Assembly: GCA_026397895.1 (NCBI GenBank)
Contig: JAPLTZ010000388.1
Coordinates: 1 to 12,309 of the forward strand
Direction: 5' to 3'
DNA from: Verrucomicrobiota bacterium
Lineage (GTDB): Bacteria > Verrucomicrobiota > Verrucomicrobiia > Limisphaerales > JAFMIX01
Length of the DNA: 12,309 nt
The notes below the pieces were generated by a model, which was given only the letters and a program-made list of their open reading frames with translations, was not told the origin of the DNA and did not search any database. Numbering within the stretch: position 1 is the first letter of the stretch; each line of letters opens with the position of its first letter. The translations under genes and the position numbers were made by a program. This document shows positions 1 to 6,812 of the stretch, piece after piece.

Positions 1-201
1 GGTCAGGTTCGGCGCTTCGTTGAAGCGGTTGCCGTAAACAGGCAGATCGGCCCAGCCCAAGTCGTCGGCGAGGATGAAAATGATGTTCGGGTGGCTGGCA
101 GTCTTGGTCTGCTCAGCCGCTTGCAAAGCAGCCAACGAAAAAAGCAGCAGGCTGGCAAGGAGCGGCATCCCGGCGTGTTTAATGGTCATTGTTTGTTTCA
201 T
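1..201 (-). CDS. Secreted sulfatase, N-terminal part (runs off left edge)
   Basis: This is the first 67 codons of a sulfatase; the rest lies beyond the left edge. The ATG at 201-199 begins MKQTMTIKHAG, followed by a hydrophobic signal-peptide core (about residues 12-29) with an Ala-rich cleavage region. The mature start PNIIFILADDLGWADL (residues 39-54) is the classic sulfatase opening, and its Asp pair (46-47) belongs to the calcium site. YGNRFNEAPNLT follows, as usual before the LxxEG segment. The formylglycine cysteine lies outside the window, so activity cannot be judged. In-frame ATGs at 189 and 168 are possible alternative starts, and no clear Shine-Dalgarno motif precedes any of them. 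The gene lies 28 bases after the true end of the GH106 rhamnosidase and is probably co-transcribed with it. Family membership is seen in the sequence; the substrate (a sulfated sugar) is inferred from the neighbours. Confidence 0.88.
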   Translation of the reverse strand, partial: MKQTMTIKHAGMPLLASLLLFSLAALQAAEQTKTASHPNIIFILADDLGWADLPVYGNRFNEAPNLT

Positions 202-3200
202 GCATTGAAAATCTCGGAGCAATGTCCGGTTATTTCACTTCGACCGTTGCCGCTGATTGCACAGTCACCGGGCCGAGCAGACCGGACTCGACAAGCGCAT
301 CGCCCTTCTTCCACAGACGCTGGCTCGTGAATGTGTAGCGACCGGTCGGGCTGGGCTTGCCTTCGGTCAGCCACTGCGGCCAGGATTTGATCGTCCCGCC
401 GGAGTTGCGGCTGCTGTCCTCGGGCAGTTGCTCGTCGCCGATCATGCGGTTGCACCATAGGTTGACCACTTTCAATTCCAACGTGTTGTCGCCCGCCCTT
501 CCACAACGTGCCCAGATTTTTTCCGTTCAGTTTCACCTCCGCCATGACGGCAACTTGGCCGAGGTCGAGGAACAGTTTTTGTTTTTCCTTCTTAAGTGTT
601 GAATCCGACAGCGCGAACGTCTTCCGGTAAACCGCCGTGCCGGAATAGTAGCGGATGCCTTCCTCCGGGCGCTTGCTCCAATCTTCGAGCTTCTCGAACG
701 TCACCGGCGTGGCCGGGCCGCCCCATTTCGGATCGAAGTTCACCTCCCACGCACCGGCAATTTCCTGCACCGGCTGAAACTCCAGCCAGTTCTTCCCGGT
801 CGTCGAATGCGGCTGTCCCGCAGATGGTTTGCGGAACACCACGAACACCGAGCCGCTCGGATCAAACCGCAGCGGCACGCGCGTGATGCCGTCTTTCTCC
901 TCATACGCCGCAGCTTTCTCCATCACTCCCGTTTCCGGCTGCCACAGTTCCGGACGTTTGCCGGTGATGCGGAATGAACACAGGGATTCCACCGCGCGCT
1001 GACTACGGTTCGCCACAAAATATACATCTGCATCGCCGATTCTGCGGTGGATAAAACGCAAGCCTTCCGGCACGGCGCTGAAATCCGGCTTCACGCCCGC
1101 CGCTTCCAAAACTTCCATGGGCGTCCGCCCCCAGATCGCGCGGCCCTGGCCGAACGCATGTTCCTTGTTGGTCTTGCCGTCGCAATCGCCCCAGAGTTCG
1201 GACGCGAGTTGTTTAACTTCGGCGTCGCATTGTGGAAAACCCGTCAAGCTCGGGGATTTTTCCGGGCGCGGGCCGATGACTGTCGCGCCGGCGGCGACGA
1301 GTTCCTTCAGCCTGCGCAGCAGCGGCGGCGTCATCGTTTTCACGTCCGGCAGCACCAGCATGCGGTAGCTCATGCCGTCGGGCAGCATGATTCGGCCGTC
1401 CTTGACCGACATCCGCGTCAAAACGACCTCCGCCGGACAGACGTCAAACCGGTAGCCGTCGCGGATATTCGCCAGCGGCGAAACACCGAGTGCGCCTTCC
1501 GGCTGGAGGCTCAAAATGTCGGCGACAAACAACCCTTGCTGGAGCAGATACTGGCAACGGGCGAGATACTGATGCCACGCCTTGGACTGTTCCCACCACG
1601 TCTGCGTCCGCTCGTAATGCAGCCCCCATGGCCCCATGCTCATGCCCGGCGCCCGGGCGGGATTCGTCCACGGCTGCATCGCAAAACGGTGGAAGACGAA
1701 GCGGTTGATGCCCTCGCAAAAATACGAGTCGCCGAGGTCCTTGATGTAGCCGGGATGCCCCAGCCATTTCTCCGCCGAAGTTCCCGAGAACGCCTCTGCC
1801 GCAGTGATTTTCCGTCCGTAAACATGCGCGGCGGTGGCCATGGCGTTCCAAGAGCCGTTGCCAAATCCCTTCTTGCCGTCGCCAAAGTTGAAGGACCAGA
1901 ACTCGTTCATCGTGTCGTCCGCCCGCCCGGCGTAGGTCAGATCGTTGAACAGGCCGTTGCCATAGGCTTCGATTGTCAACCGCAACCCGTGCTGATGAGC
2001 CAGGTCGTGCAGATGGCCGGCGTAGTTCTCCGCCAGCAACTCGGCAATGGTCTGCCGGAAGTCACACAAGAATCGTTCCGTGACTTCGTTGCCGTCCACC
2101 ACGCGACCGGTCACCGCCGGCAGCAATGGCAGCGGGTCGTAACCTCGGCGCTGTTGAAATTCTTCGCGGAATTTCGGCGTCCAGTTCTGCGAGCCTACTT
2201 CCCAACTGTCGATAAGCACGTTGTTGAACGTCTTGCCCGCCAGCGGCCCGACATCGGCGATCACCTTCGCCAGCATCCCGTTGAAGTGGGCATCCATCGC
2301 CGCCTGGCTCAACTTGTCGCACTCAAACCCCGTGCCCGACGCCGTCGCCGGATGATTCTTCACTCCGGTCGTGGTGTGGCCGAAGCGCAAGACCGTCCAT
2401 TTTCCCGCTGGCACATCCCAGCGGAGCTTGCCCGCGCCATCCATCTTTGAACTGATCTCAACCATCTGGCTGCGGTGCGTGACGACGGCATCCGGCAGCG
2501 GAGCAAAGTTGTCGGCGGCACGATCCTCCGACCGGGTGAACGCCGCCTTGGCCTGGACGCCTTCAATCCGACAGACCGGCAGCAACGCGAGCGACGCCAG
2601 CGGCAGTTGCGCGGTTTGCGCCCAAGCCGGCGGCGTGTATGACGTGAAGACGATCCGAAACCAGCGCGACTCGACCGCATTGAGCACGACGGTCAACTCC
2701 GGCGGATTGCCGGCAAAGGTGCGGATCGTGCGGAATTTCTGGCCGTCGTCGGAGACTTGGATTTCGCCGGAGAACTTGTGATATTCAATGTGCTGGCTGT
2801 TGACAAAGGTCAGCGCCAGGCTGCGGGCGAGATACTTTTGCGGGAACTCCAACTGCACCCACTGCGGCAGTTTGAGCGCCGGCCCGGCCACCACAATCGA
2901 GGTTTTCGGATCGCCATCCGTAAGCGCCGGGAGTTTATCGGCCACGATGCCGGGGCTGGCGGAAAGTTTTGGAGCAGCCTCCGCCATGGAAAAGTTTTCA
3001 CCTTCGGGCGTGGGAAAGGCGAACACCGCGATGTCGCGATAAAACCCGGCCTCGGCAGGCGGCGGCGGCAAGGCGGTTTCAATTTGCTTTGGCCCTTCGA
3101 GGAAGGTTTCGCTCCAGACGAGCTTCTGCATGGAAAGTTCCGGCGTGATCCACGGCCCGCCGCTCGACGACCAGCCCGCGCAGTTGTGGAGAGTGAGTTC

Positions 3201-3521
3201 GAGCCCCAAGCGACTGGCCTCCTGCGCGGCGTGCTTCACCAGCTCGCGCCATTCCGGGCTGACATATTTGACCGGCCCTGACGGAACGCCGCAGCCGGCC
3301 TCGAAAATCTGCGCGCCGCCGATGCCCACGCGCGCCATCGCCTCCAAGTCGGCGGTGATACCCTCACGGGTGACGTTGCCGTCCACCCAATGCCACCAGG
3401 TTTGCGGTCTGGCCGAATCCGGCGGCGTGGCAAAGTTTTTCGCCAGTTCGTCGGCGCGAGTTGGTGCGGCCAGCGGAGACAGCGGCAGCGCGGCGGCAAG
3501 GAGTAACAAAAGGTGTTTCAT
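198..3521 (-). CDS. GH106 family alpha-L-rhamnosidase, frameshifted near its C-terminus
   Basis: This is a secreted glycoside hydrolase of family GH106 (Glyco_hydro_106), whose members release alpha-linked L-rhamnose from pectic and other complex glycans. I chose the ATG at 3521 because MKHLLLLLAAALPLSPLAA is a textbook signal peptide; an in-frame ATG at 3560 would add 13 polar residues. Family landmarks are RPQTWWHWVDGNVT (38-51), GIGGAQIFEAG (66-76), a galactose-binding-like insert (about 185-315), VLIDSWEVGSQNWTP (435-449), RLTIEAYGNG (514-523) and AAEAFSG (574-580). Glu441, Glu518 and Glu576 sit in conserved acidic motifs and are catalytic or metal-site candidates. A jelly-roll domain starts near 955 and reaches DLGQVAVMAEVKLNGKNLGT (986-1005). 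After Lys1008 (codon 500-498) the frame is wrong: the last ~99 residues, to a TGA at 198-200, are Arg/Gln-rich and unlike the family. The true C-terminus continues in another frame and ends at 230. The gene is either broken or misassembled. Confidence 0.88.
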   Translation of the reverse strand: MKHLLLLLAAALPLSPLAAPTRADELAKNFATPPDSARPQTWWHWVDGNVTREGITADLEAMARVGIGGAQIFEAGCGVPSGPVKYVSPEWRELVKHAAQEASRLGLELTLHNCAGWSSSGGPWITPELSMQKLVWSETFLEGPKQIETALPPPPAEAGFYRDIAVFAFPTPEGENFSMAEAAPKLSASPGIVADKLPALTDGDPKTSIVVAGPALKLPQWVQLEFPQKYLARSLALTFVNSQHIEYHKFSGEIQVSDDGQKFRTIRTFAGNPPELTVVLNAVESRWFRIVFTSYTPPAWAQTAQLPLASLALLPVCRIEGVQAKAAFTRSEDRAADNFAPLPDAVVTHRSQMVEISSKMDGAGKLRWDVPAGKWTVLRFGHTTTGVKNHPATASGTGFECDKLSQAAMDAHFNGMLAKVIADVGPLAGKTFNNVLIDSWEVGSQNWTPKFREEFQQRRGYDPLPLLPAVTGRVVDGNEVTERFLCDFRQTIAELLAENYAGHLHDLAHQHGLRLTIEAYGNGLFNDLTYAGRADDTMNEFWSFNFGDGKKGFGNGSWNAMATAAHVYGRKITAAEAFSGTSAEKWLGHPGYIKDLGDSYFCEGINRFVFHRFAMQPWTNPARAPGMSMGPWGLHYERTQTWWEQSKAWHQYLARCQYLLQQGLFVADILSLQPEGALGVSPLANIRDGYRFDVCPAEVVLTRMSVKDGRIMLPDGMSYRMLVLPDVKTMTPPLLRRLKELVAAGATVIGPRPEKSPSLTGFPQCDAEVKQLASELWGDCDGKTNKEHAFGQGRAIWGRTPMEVLEAAGVKPDFSAVPEGLRFIHRRIGDADVYFVANRSQRAVESLCSFRITGKRPELWQPETGVMEKAAAYEEKDGITRVPLRFDPSGSVFVVFRKPSAGQPHSTTGKNWLEFQPVQEIAGAWEVNFDPKWGGPATPVTFEKLEDWSKRPEEGIRYYSGTAVYRKTFALSDSTLKKEKQKLFLDLGQVAVMAEVKLNGKNLGTLWKGGRQHVGIESGQPMVQPHDRRRATARGQQPQLRRDDQILAAVADRRQAQPDRSLHIHEPASVEEGRCACRVRSARPGDCAISGNGRSEITGHCSEIFNA
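230..493 (-). pseudogene. Out-of-frame C-terminal segment of the GH106 rhamnosidase
   Basis: Read from about 493, this frame gives GDNTLELKVVNLWCNRMIGD and then EQLPEDSSRNSGGTIKSWPQ, ending at a TAA at 230-232. This is the standard end of GH106 and related enzymes: a GxNxLE(L/V)xVxNLWxNRxIGDEQ strand pair, a YTFT strand, and a final SGLLGPVTV strand. It is therefore the real C-terminal half of the last jelly-roll domain, displaced from the upstream frame. It has no ribosome binding site or plausible start of its own; the only early Met is internal to the domain. The family normally has a PFxVDIT-like stretch between GTLW and GDN, which is absent here. The lesion is thus best explained by loss of roughly a dozen codons with a net 3n+2 base shift. 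The frame assignment is seen directly; the size of the loss is inferred. Confidence 0.8.
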
Positions 3522-3533
3522 TGTTAGATTTTT

Positions 3534-3555
3534 ATTGTTGGTTCGATTGAACAAT
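3534..3555. repeat. Imperfect palindrome in AT-rich spacer upstream of GH106
   Basis: The 60-base spacer 3522-3581 is clearly more AT-rich than the flanking genes. It contains ATTGTT (3534-3539) facing AACAAT (3550-3555), with a nested GTTC/GAAC pair at 3541-3544 and 3549-3552. It lies just before the chosen GH106 start and overlaps the alternative upstream start. It could be an operator or RNA hairpin, but arms this short also arise by chance. No convincing -35/-10 pair was found. Confidence 0.25.
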
Positions 3556-3581
3556 TTCATAAAAAAGTGGGTTTCTAAAAA

Positions 3582-3770
3582 TCACGGCAAAACGAGCAAG
3601 CTGCGGAAGCCTTCGATTTTGAGGCTGGTCGGCAAAACGGTTTCGGTGATCGCGCCGTCGGTCGGGTCGAAAACTTTCACTTTGGCCGGGGGCGGATTGG
3701 GTGTGACGGCGGCTTGCAGCGGCGTCAGCAGCAGTGCGACGAAAAACGTGATGGCGTGCTTGGTGATCAC
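3582..3770 (-). CDS. Small signal-peptide ORF, probable gene remnant
   Basis: This 62-residue ORF, taken from a GTG at 3770, starts VITKHAITFFVALLLTPLQA, a good signal peptide, and continues with a short tail, VKVFDPTDGAITETVLPTSL, ending in RSLLVLP. I do not recognise a complete family. The tail alternates like beta strands and resembles the end of a glycoside hydrolase C-terminal sandwich, but that is a guess. The codons before the GTG read I-K-Q-T, and the bases closely match the 5' end of the sulfatase gene at 198-172. The sulfatase ATG corresponds here to ATA (3782-3780) and its fifth codon ATG to GTG. The frame stays open upstream to 3878, but that part overlaps the preceding sulfatase and looks non-coding. 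It sits 37 bases after the sulfatase stop and 60 before GH106. A plausible reading is a larger secreted enzyme that lost its interior; a genuine small exported protein is the alternative. Confidence 0.45.
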   Translation of the reverse strand: MITKHAITFFVALLLTPLQAAVTPNPPPAKVKVFDPTDGAITETVLPTSLKIEGFRSLLVLP

Positions 3771-3807
3771 TGTTTGTTTTATGCTGATACTTTGTTTTGC
3801 CGCCAAA

Positions 3808-5226
3808 TCACTTCGTTTTTGGAGTCGCTCCAAAATCATCGCGTTGAATGTTGGGGCGACCCACAACCCGAACCGCATTCTCGGGAGCGATGATCTCCGC
3901 CTGGATGCGCGGAAGCCGGGTTGGGGCGAGGCAGCGGAACAACGCCAGGTTCATCTTTCCGGTCAACGGGTAATTGCATCGGTCGTTAAAATCTCCGACC
4001 GGGTCGTAAGCAACTTTGATTGCCCGCGTGTAGTCCCGGTTCATCCACACGACGTCATCGTGATAAAGAGCGGCCATGGGGAAATGCCGCTTCGACTGCT
4101 TGTGGGCATCCCCGGCCTCGAAGAATTCCAGAGTGACGTTCGGGTCGAAATCCGTAAGTCGCTCCAAAGGCACGGCCACATAGAATATGTCACCCGAAAC
4201 GAAAGCGCCGAGGTTGAAGGATTGGCCAGCGGCGGCGGATATTTCCCGCCACGCGAAAGTCCGGCCACCGACTTCCACCGGTTCCGGGTGAATCGCCCCG
4301 GCGAGCTTGGCGCGCAGCGCGGCGTCGGCTTCCTGCGGAACCGGCCCCAGCACCTGACAGGTGTCGAGCATACGGATTTGGCGCGGTTGCCAACCGGTTT
4401 CCTTCTTGAGCCGGGCGAGCCGCATTTCCATGTCGGCTTGCACCGTCGCCAACCTCGGCTTTCCGTAGAGATCGTTCTTTTCATGTGGATCGGTCTTGAG
4501 ATCGTAAAGCTCCTTCAAGTGTGAATATTGGTATTCGACAAGCTTGAACCGCTCGGTGCGCACGGCCTGCATGGCCGGCAACGCCACCTCGCCGAAATAA
4601 TGCCAGAAGTCGAAGAAGAACTCCTCCCGCCACGCCGGCTGTTGGGAAAAAAACAGCGGCTTCCAACTCCTTCCATCCATTCCTTTCGGCGACGCCACCC
4701 CGCACACGTCGAGGAGCGTTGGAGCGAGATCCAGCGTCAGCGCCATCTCCGGTTTTCGGGTTCCCGCAGGAATCCATGCCGGATAACGCACGATCATCGG
4801 AATTCGCATCACCTGATCATAGGCATAGTGCTTCTCGCAAAGCCCGAATTCACCGAGAGAATAGCCCTGGTCGCTGGTGAAAACAAAGCAGGTGTCGTCG
4901 AGCGCGGAGGTTTTCCGCAAGGCTTGCACGATGGTCCCGACCGATTCGTCAATGGTAAGCGCAAGCCGGCTGTAACTGCGGACCCATTCCTGGAAATTGC
5001 CATAGGCTGGTATGGCGGGCGCAAACTTGGCGGCAAAGATGGCGTTGCTGGCGAGTCCCGGCTTGCGCGACGCATAATTCTCCGGCTCGGCAAAGACGGT
5101 GTCTTGCAGCGCGGTCTTCATTCTTTCGGGATACCGGAAGGGCATGTGCGGCGACTTGAGCCCCACGATCAGGAGAAACGGTTTGTCGTTGCCCCTTTCT
5201 GCGGCGTCTTCTTGCCGTTGATCCAA
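3808..5226 (-). CDS. Sulfatase, C-terminal fragment with unrecognised extension
   Basis: This frame holds the second part of the sulfatase whose N-terminus lies at 5699-5169. The first residues of the open frame (to about 11) are probably out-of-frame sequence; homology starts near codon 5193 with GNDKPFLLIVGLKSPHMPF. Active-site landmarks are the KSPH histidine (27), TSDQGYSLGEFGLCEKH (117-133) with the metal-binding Asp/Gln pair and catalytic-type Lys/His, and the sulfatase tail ELYDLKTDPHEKNDL (239-253). The sulfatase domain ends near residue 275. About 195 residues follow (LDTCQVLGPVPQ onwards, including SGDIFYVAVPLERL and HDDVVWMNRDYTRAIKV) that are not part of normal sulfatases; I do not recognise this domain. 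The lone Met at 5226 has no Shine-Dalgarno motif and overlaps the upstream fragment, so independent translation is unlikely. A single sulfatase broken near 5193 is the best reading. Confidence 0.85.
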   Translation of the reverse strand: MDQRQEDAAERGNDKPFLLIVGLKSPHMPFRYPERMKTALQDTVFAEPENYASRKPGLASNAIFAAKFAPAIPAYGNFQEWVRSYSRLALTIDESVGTIVQALRKTSALDDTCFVFTSDQGYSLGEFGLCEKHYAYDQVMRIPMIVRYPAWIPAGTRKPEMALTLDLAPTLLDVCGVASPKGMDGRSWKPLFFSQQPAWREEFFFDFWHYFGEVALPAMQAVRTERFKLVEYQYSHLKELYDLKTDPHEKNDLYGKPRLATVQADMEMRLARLKKETGWQPRQIRMLDTCQVLGPVPQEADAALRAKLAGAIHPEPVEVGGRTFAWREISAAAGQSFNLGAFVSGDIFYVAVPLERLTDFDPNVTLEFFEAGDAHKQSKRHFPMAALYHDDVVWMNRDYTRAIKVAYDPVGDFNDRCNYPLTGKMNLALFRCLAPTRLPRIQAEIIAPENAVRVVGRPNIQRDDFGATPKTK

Positions 5227-5699
5227 ATCGGCTGATCGGAATGATTGCCCACGAAGGGAAAACTCGCCCAGTAGTCAAACCCCGGCTGGGGCTCCTCATC
5301 GCGCCCGAGATGAAACTTGCCGATGTAGCCGGTGACGTAACCGGCCTCGTGCAAAAGCTGCGGAAACGGCGTCTGCGTGAGCAGGAACGAGTTGTTGCGC
5401 CAGATGATTTCCGGGGCGGATGCGCGATGGGCATAGCGGCCCGTCAGAATCGAGGCCCGCGACGGCGAGCAGACTCCGGAGCAGGCGAAGGCGTTTTCAA
5501 ATGAAATTCCCTCCGCCGCCAGCCGATCCAGATTCGGAGTCTGCATGAACGGCGTCCCCTTGTGCCCCATCCAGTCTGCTCGGTAGTCATCCGCGATGAT
5601 CAACACGACATTCGGCCGTTTGGCCGCGGCCCCAGCGGTGGCAACTACAGCCACCAGAAACGTCACTACCCGCCACACAATCTGTGATTTTTTCGGCAT
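5169..5699 (-). CDS. Sulfatase, N-terminal fragment with formylglycine motif
   Basis: This is the first part of a type I (formylglycine-dependent) sulfatase, a family that hydrolyses sulfate esters, here probably on a polysaccharide. The start at 5699 is supported by a good Shine-Dalgarno motif. MPKKSQIVWRVVTFLVAVVA plus an Ala-rich stretch forms a signal peptide. KRPNVVLIIADDYRADWMG (27-45) holds the metal-binding Asp pair (37-38). TPNLDRLAAEG (54-64) precedes CSPSRASILTG (77-87), where Cys77 (codon 5471-5469) would become formylglycine. GYIGKFHLG (124-132) carries the Lys and His of the active site. After INGKKTPQKG (160-169) the frame reads ATTNRFS and stops, whereas the other frame continues with GNDKPFLLIVG. 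The usual stretch containing a TDxLTDxA-like helix between these points is missing, so the break seems to involve loss of coding sequence as well as a shift. The gene follows the GH99-like gene with a 2-base gap. Confidence 0.88.
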   Translation of the reverse strand: MPKKSQIVWRVVTFLVAVVATAGAAAKRPNVVLIIADDYRADWMGHKGTPFMQTPNLDRLAAEGISFENAFACSGVCSPSRASILTGRYAHRASAPEIIWRNNSFLLTQTPFPQLLHEAGYVTGYIGKFHLGRDEEPQPGFDYWASFPFVGNHSDQPIWINGKKTPQKGATTNRFS

Positions 5700-5701
5700 C
5701 G

Positions 5702-6763
5702 TTATTTTCTCCTTTCGTCAACGACCTTACGGATGGCGTCGAGCTTGGCTGTGCCCTGCCCTTTGTCTGGCACAAGCCATCCGCCTTCGTCCACCTCGTT
5801 CCACGCGTAGAACAACATCGTCTTCGCTTCGGCGACGGCGGGGTTCGCGTCAATCCAAGCGTAGGCCGAGCGCAGATGGGCGGACAGTTCGTAGGGTTTG
5901 GGTTGCATTCGGTCGCCATTTTTGTCGCGCGGGCCGCCCCAGCCGGCGGTCAGGTTCGGCACAATCTTCTTTCCTGTCGCTTTCATGCCGTTCCAATTTC
6001 TGACCTGCGCGGCGCAGTGTCCCAAATAATTGGTGCCGCCCCAACTGGTGTAGGCGCTGATGGCATCCAAGCCCGCGCCAGCGGCGGCCGCAGCTCCAAT
6101 CTCAGGCGTCGGCGACAACGCGACGAAATAGGGGTTCTTCTGCCCGGTCTGCATGATGCGCTGCCGCAGTTTGTCCATGTAGGCATTGGCTTTCTGCGCA
6201 GAACCAAACGTGTGTTCGACGGTGGAATTGGTTTCCCAAAACATGAAGTAGAGCAGCGGGCGGCCCCCGGCAACTTTCTGATAGGTCGGCTCCTGCATCA
6301 TCTTGATCCATTCGTTGATTTCCTTGTCCGGTTTACGCGGATAGACGATGAGGCAGAAATTGACATCGCTCTTGTGCTGGCTCGACAGATAGAGCCGGCG
6401 GGCGCGATTCATGTAGTCGTGCTTGAATCCGTCGTCCCGGATTGTCGCCGGGTAATACAGGAAGGCCCAGTAATCAATGCCACCGGCCTTGGCGTAGGCG
6501 ATCTCCTGATCCACGACTGCCTGCGTGTCGCCGCGCACCTCAACCTTGTTGTCCGAGATGATCTTGGCATAGAACGGCAGCCGCCCGTGCCACCGCTTGG
6601 GTGAAAGATTCTTTTCATACGGATTCATCGTATCGGCGAACCACGCATCCCAGCGGATCGCGCCAATCGTCGCCGGCTCCGCTGCCGAAGCTGGCGACAT
6701 GTTCTTGCACAACGCCGCAGCGATAATCAACGCCATCATCCATTTGGCCGGTTTCCGTTTCAT
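5702..6763 (-). CDS. Secreted GH99/WbsX-like putative glycoside hydrolase
   Basis: This encodes 353 residues from the ATG at 6763, chosen because MKRKPAKWMMALIIAAALCK followed by an Ala-Ser-rich region is a signal peptide; an in-frame ATG at 6805 would add 14 polar residues. The mature protein shows AIRWDAWF (35-42), KRWHGRLPFYAK (56-67), TQAVVDQEIAYAKAGGIDYWAF (80-101), SAYTSWGG (236-243) and a terminal WNEVDEGGWLVP (321-332). This is the TIM-barrel pattern of WbsX/GH99-like proteins, where the WNExxEG motif is shared with the neighbour at 8111-6813. It is most closely related to the protein at 12309-10961, with the same motifs in the same order, but it lacks that protein's C-terminal Ig-like domain. 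A role in hydrolysing a glycan backbone or side chain is inferred from fold and neighbours; no substrate is evident. Acidic residues in the WNE motif are catalytic candidates. Confidence 0.82.
   Translation of the reverse strand: MKRKPAKWMMALIIAAALCKNMSPASAAEPATIGAIRWDAWFADTMNPYEKNLSPKRWHGRLPFYAKIISDNKVEVRGDTQAVVDQEIAYAKAGGIDYWAFLYYPATIRDDGFKHDYMNRARRLYLSSQHKSDVNFCLIVYPRKPDKEINEWIKMMQEPTYQKVAGGRPLLYFMFWETNSTVEHTFGSAQKANAYMDKLRQRIMQTGQKNPYFVALSPTPEIGAAAAAGAGLDAISAYTSWGGTNYLGHCAAQVRNWNGMKATGKKIVPNLTAGWGGPRDKNGDRMQPKPYELSAHLRSAYAWIDANPAVAEAKTMLFYAWNEVDEGGWLVPDKGQGTAKLDAIRKVVDERRK
5709..5715 (-). promoter_or_regulatory. Shine-Dalgarno site of the split sulfatase
   Basis: AAAGGAG lies 9 bases before the ATG at 5699. 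It is the only strong Shine-Dalgarno motif found before a gene in this window, and it is embedded in the last codons of the upstream GH99-like gene, whose TAA (5704-5702) is 2 bases from the start codon. This fixes the start and suggests translational coupling of the two genes. Confidence 0.7.
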
Positions 6764-6782
6764 GTAGTAGGTAGTAGTTTCA

Positions 6783-6807
6783 ATTTGCGGTGGCTGATGT
6801 CGCAAAT
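6783..6807. repeat. Intercistronic inverted repeat (7-bp stem)
   Basis: ATTTGCG (6783-6789) and CGCAAAT (6801-6807) are perfect inverted repeats around an 11-base loop. They fall in the 49-base gap between the WbsX-like stop (6813) and the next start (6763). No run of U follows in the direction of transcription, so it is not a typical intrinsic terminator; an mRNA-stabilising or processing hairpin is possible. Confidence 0.4.
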
Positions 6808-6812
6808 GTCAT

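Noticed and set aside
198..201. ATGA overlap of the GH106 open frame stop with the sulfatase start, suggesting coupled translation
   Set aside because: The stop belongs to the wrong frame: the real GH106 C-terminus ends at 230, so the overlap appears to be an accident of the frameshift.
1047..2450. 467-codon open frame on the plus strand
   Set aside because: It lies antisense within the GH106 gene, is Arg/His-rich with low-complexity composition, has no recognisable domain, and mirrors the codon bias of the real minus-strand gene.
3522..3581. Internal promoter before GH106
   Set aside because: The spacer is AT-rich, but no -35/-10 pair with reasonable match and spacing could be defined by eye.
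3130..4524. 464-codon open frame on the plus strand
   Set aside because: It runs across two minus-strand genes and the gaps between them, with no coherent domain; it is a shadow of G+C-rich coding sequence.
5185..5205. Programmed ribosomal frameshift in the sulfatase (AAAGGGG) and in GH106 (AAGGGCGGGC)
   Set aside because: The two shifts go in opposite directions, neither site is a standard slippery heptamer in the correct frame, and conserved residues are missing at both junctions, which frameshifting would not restore.
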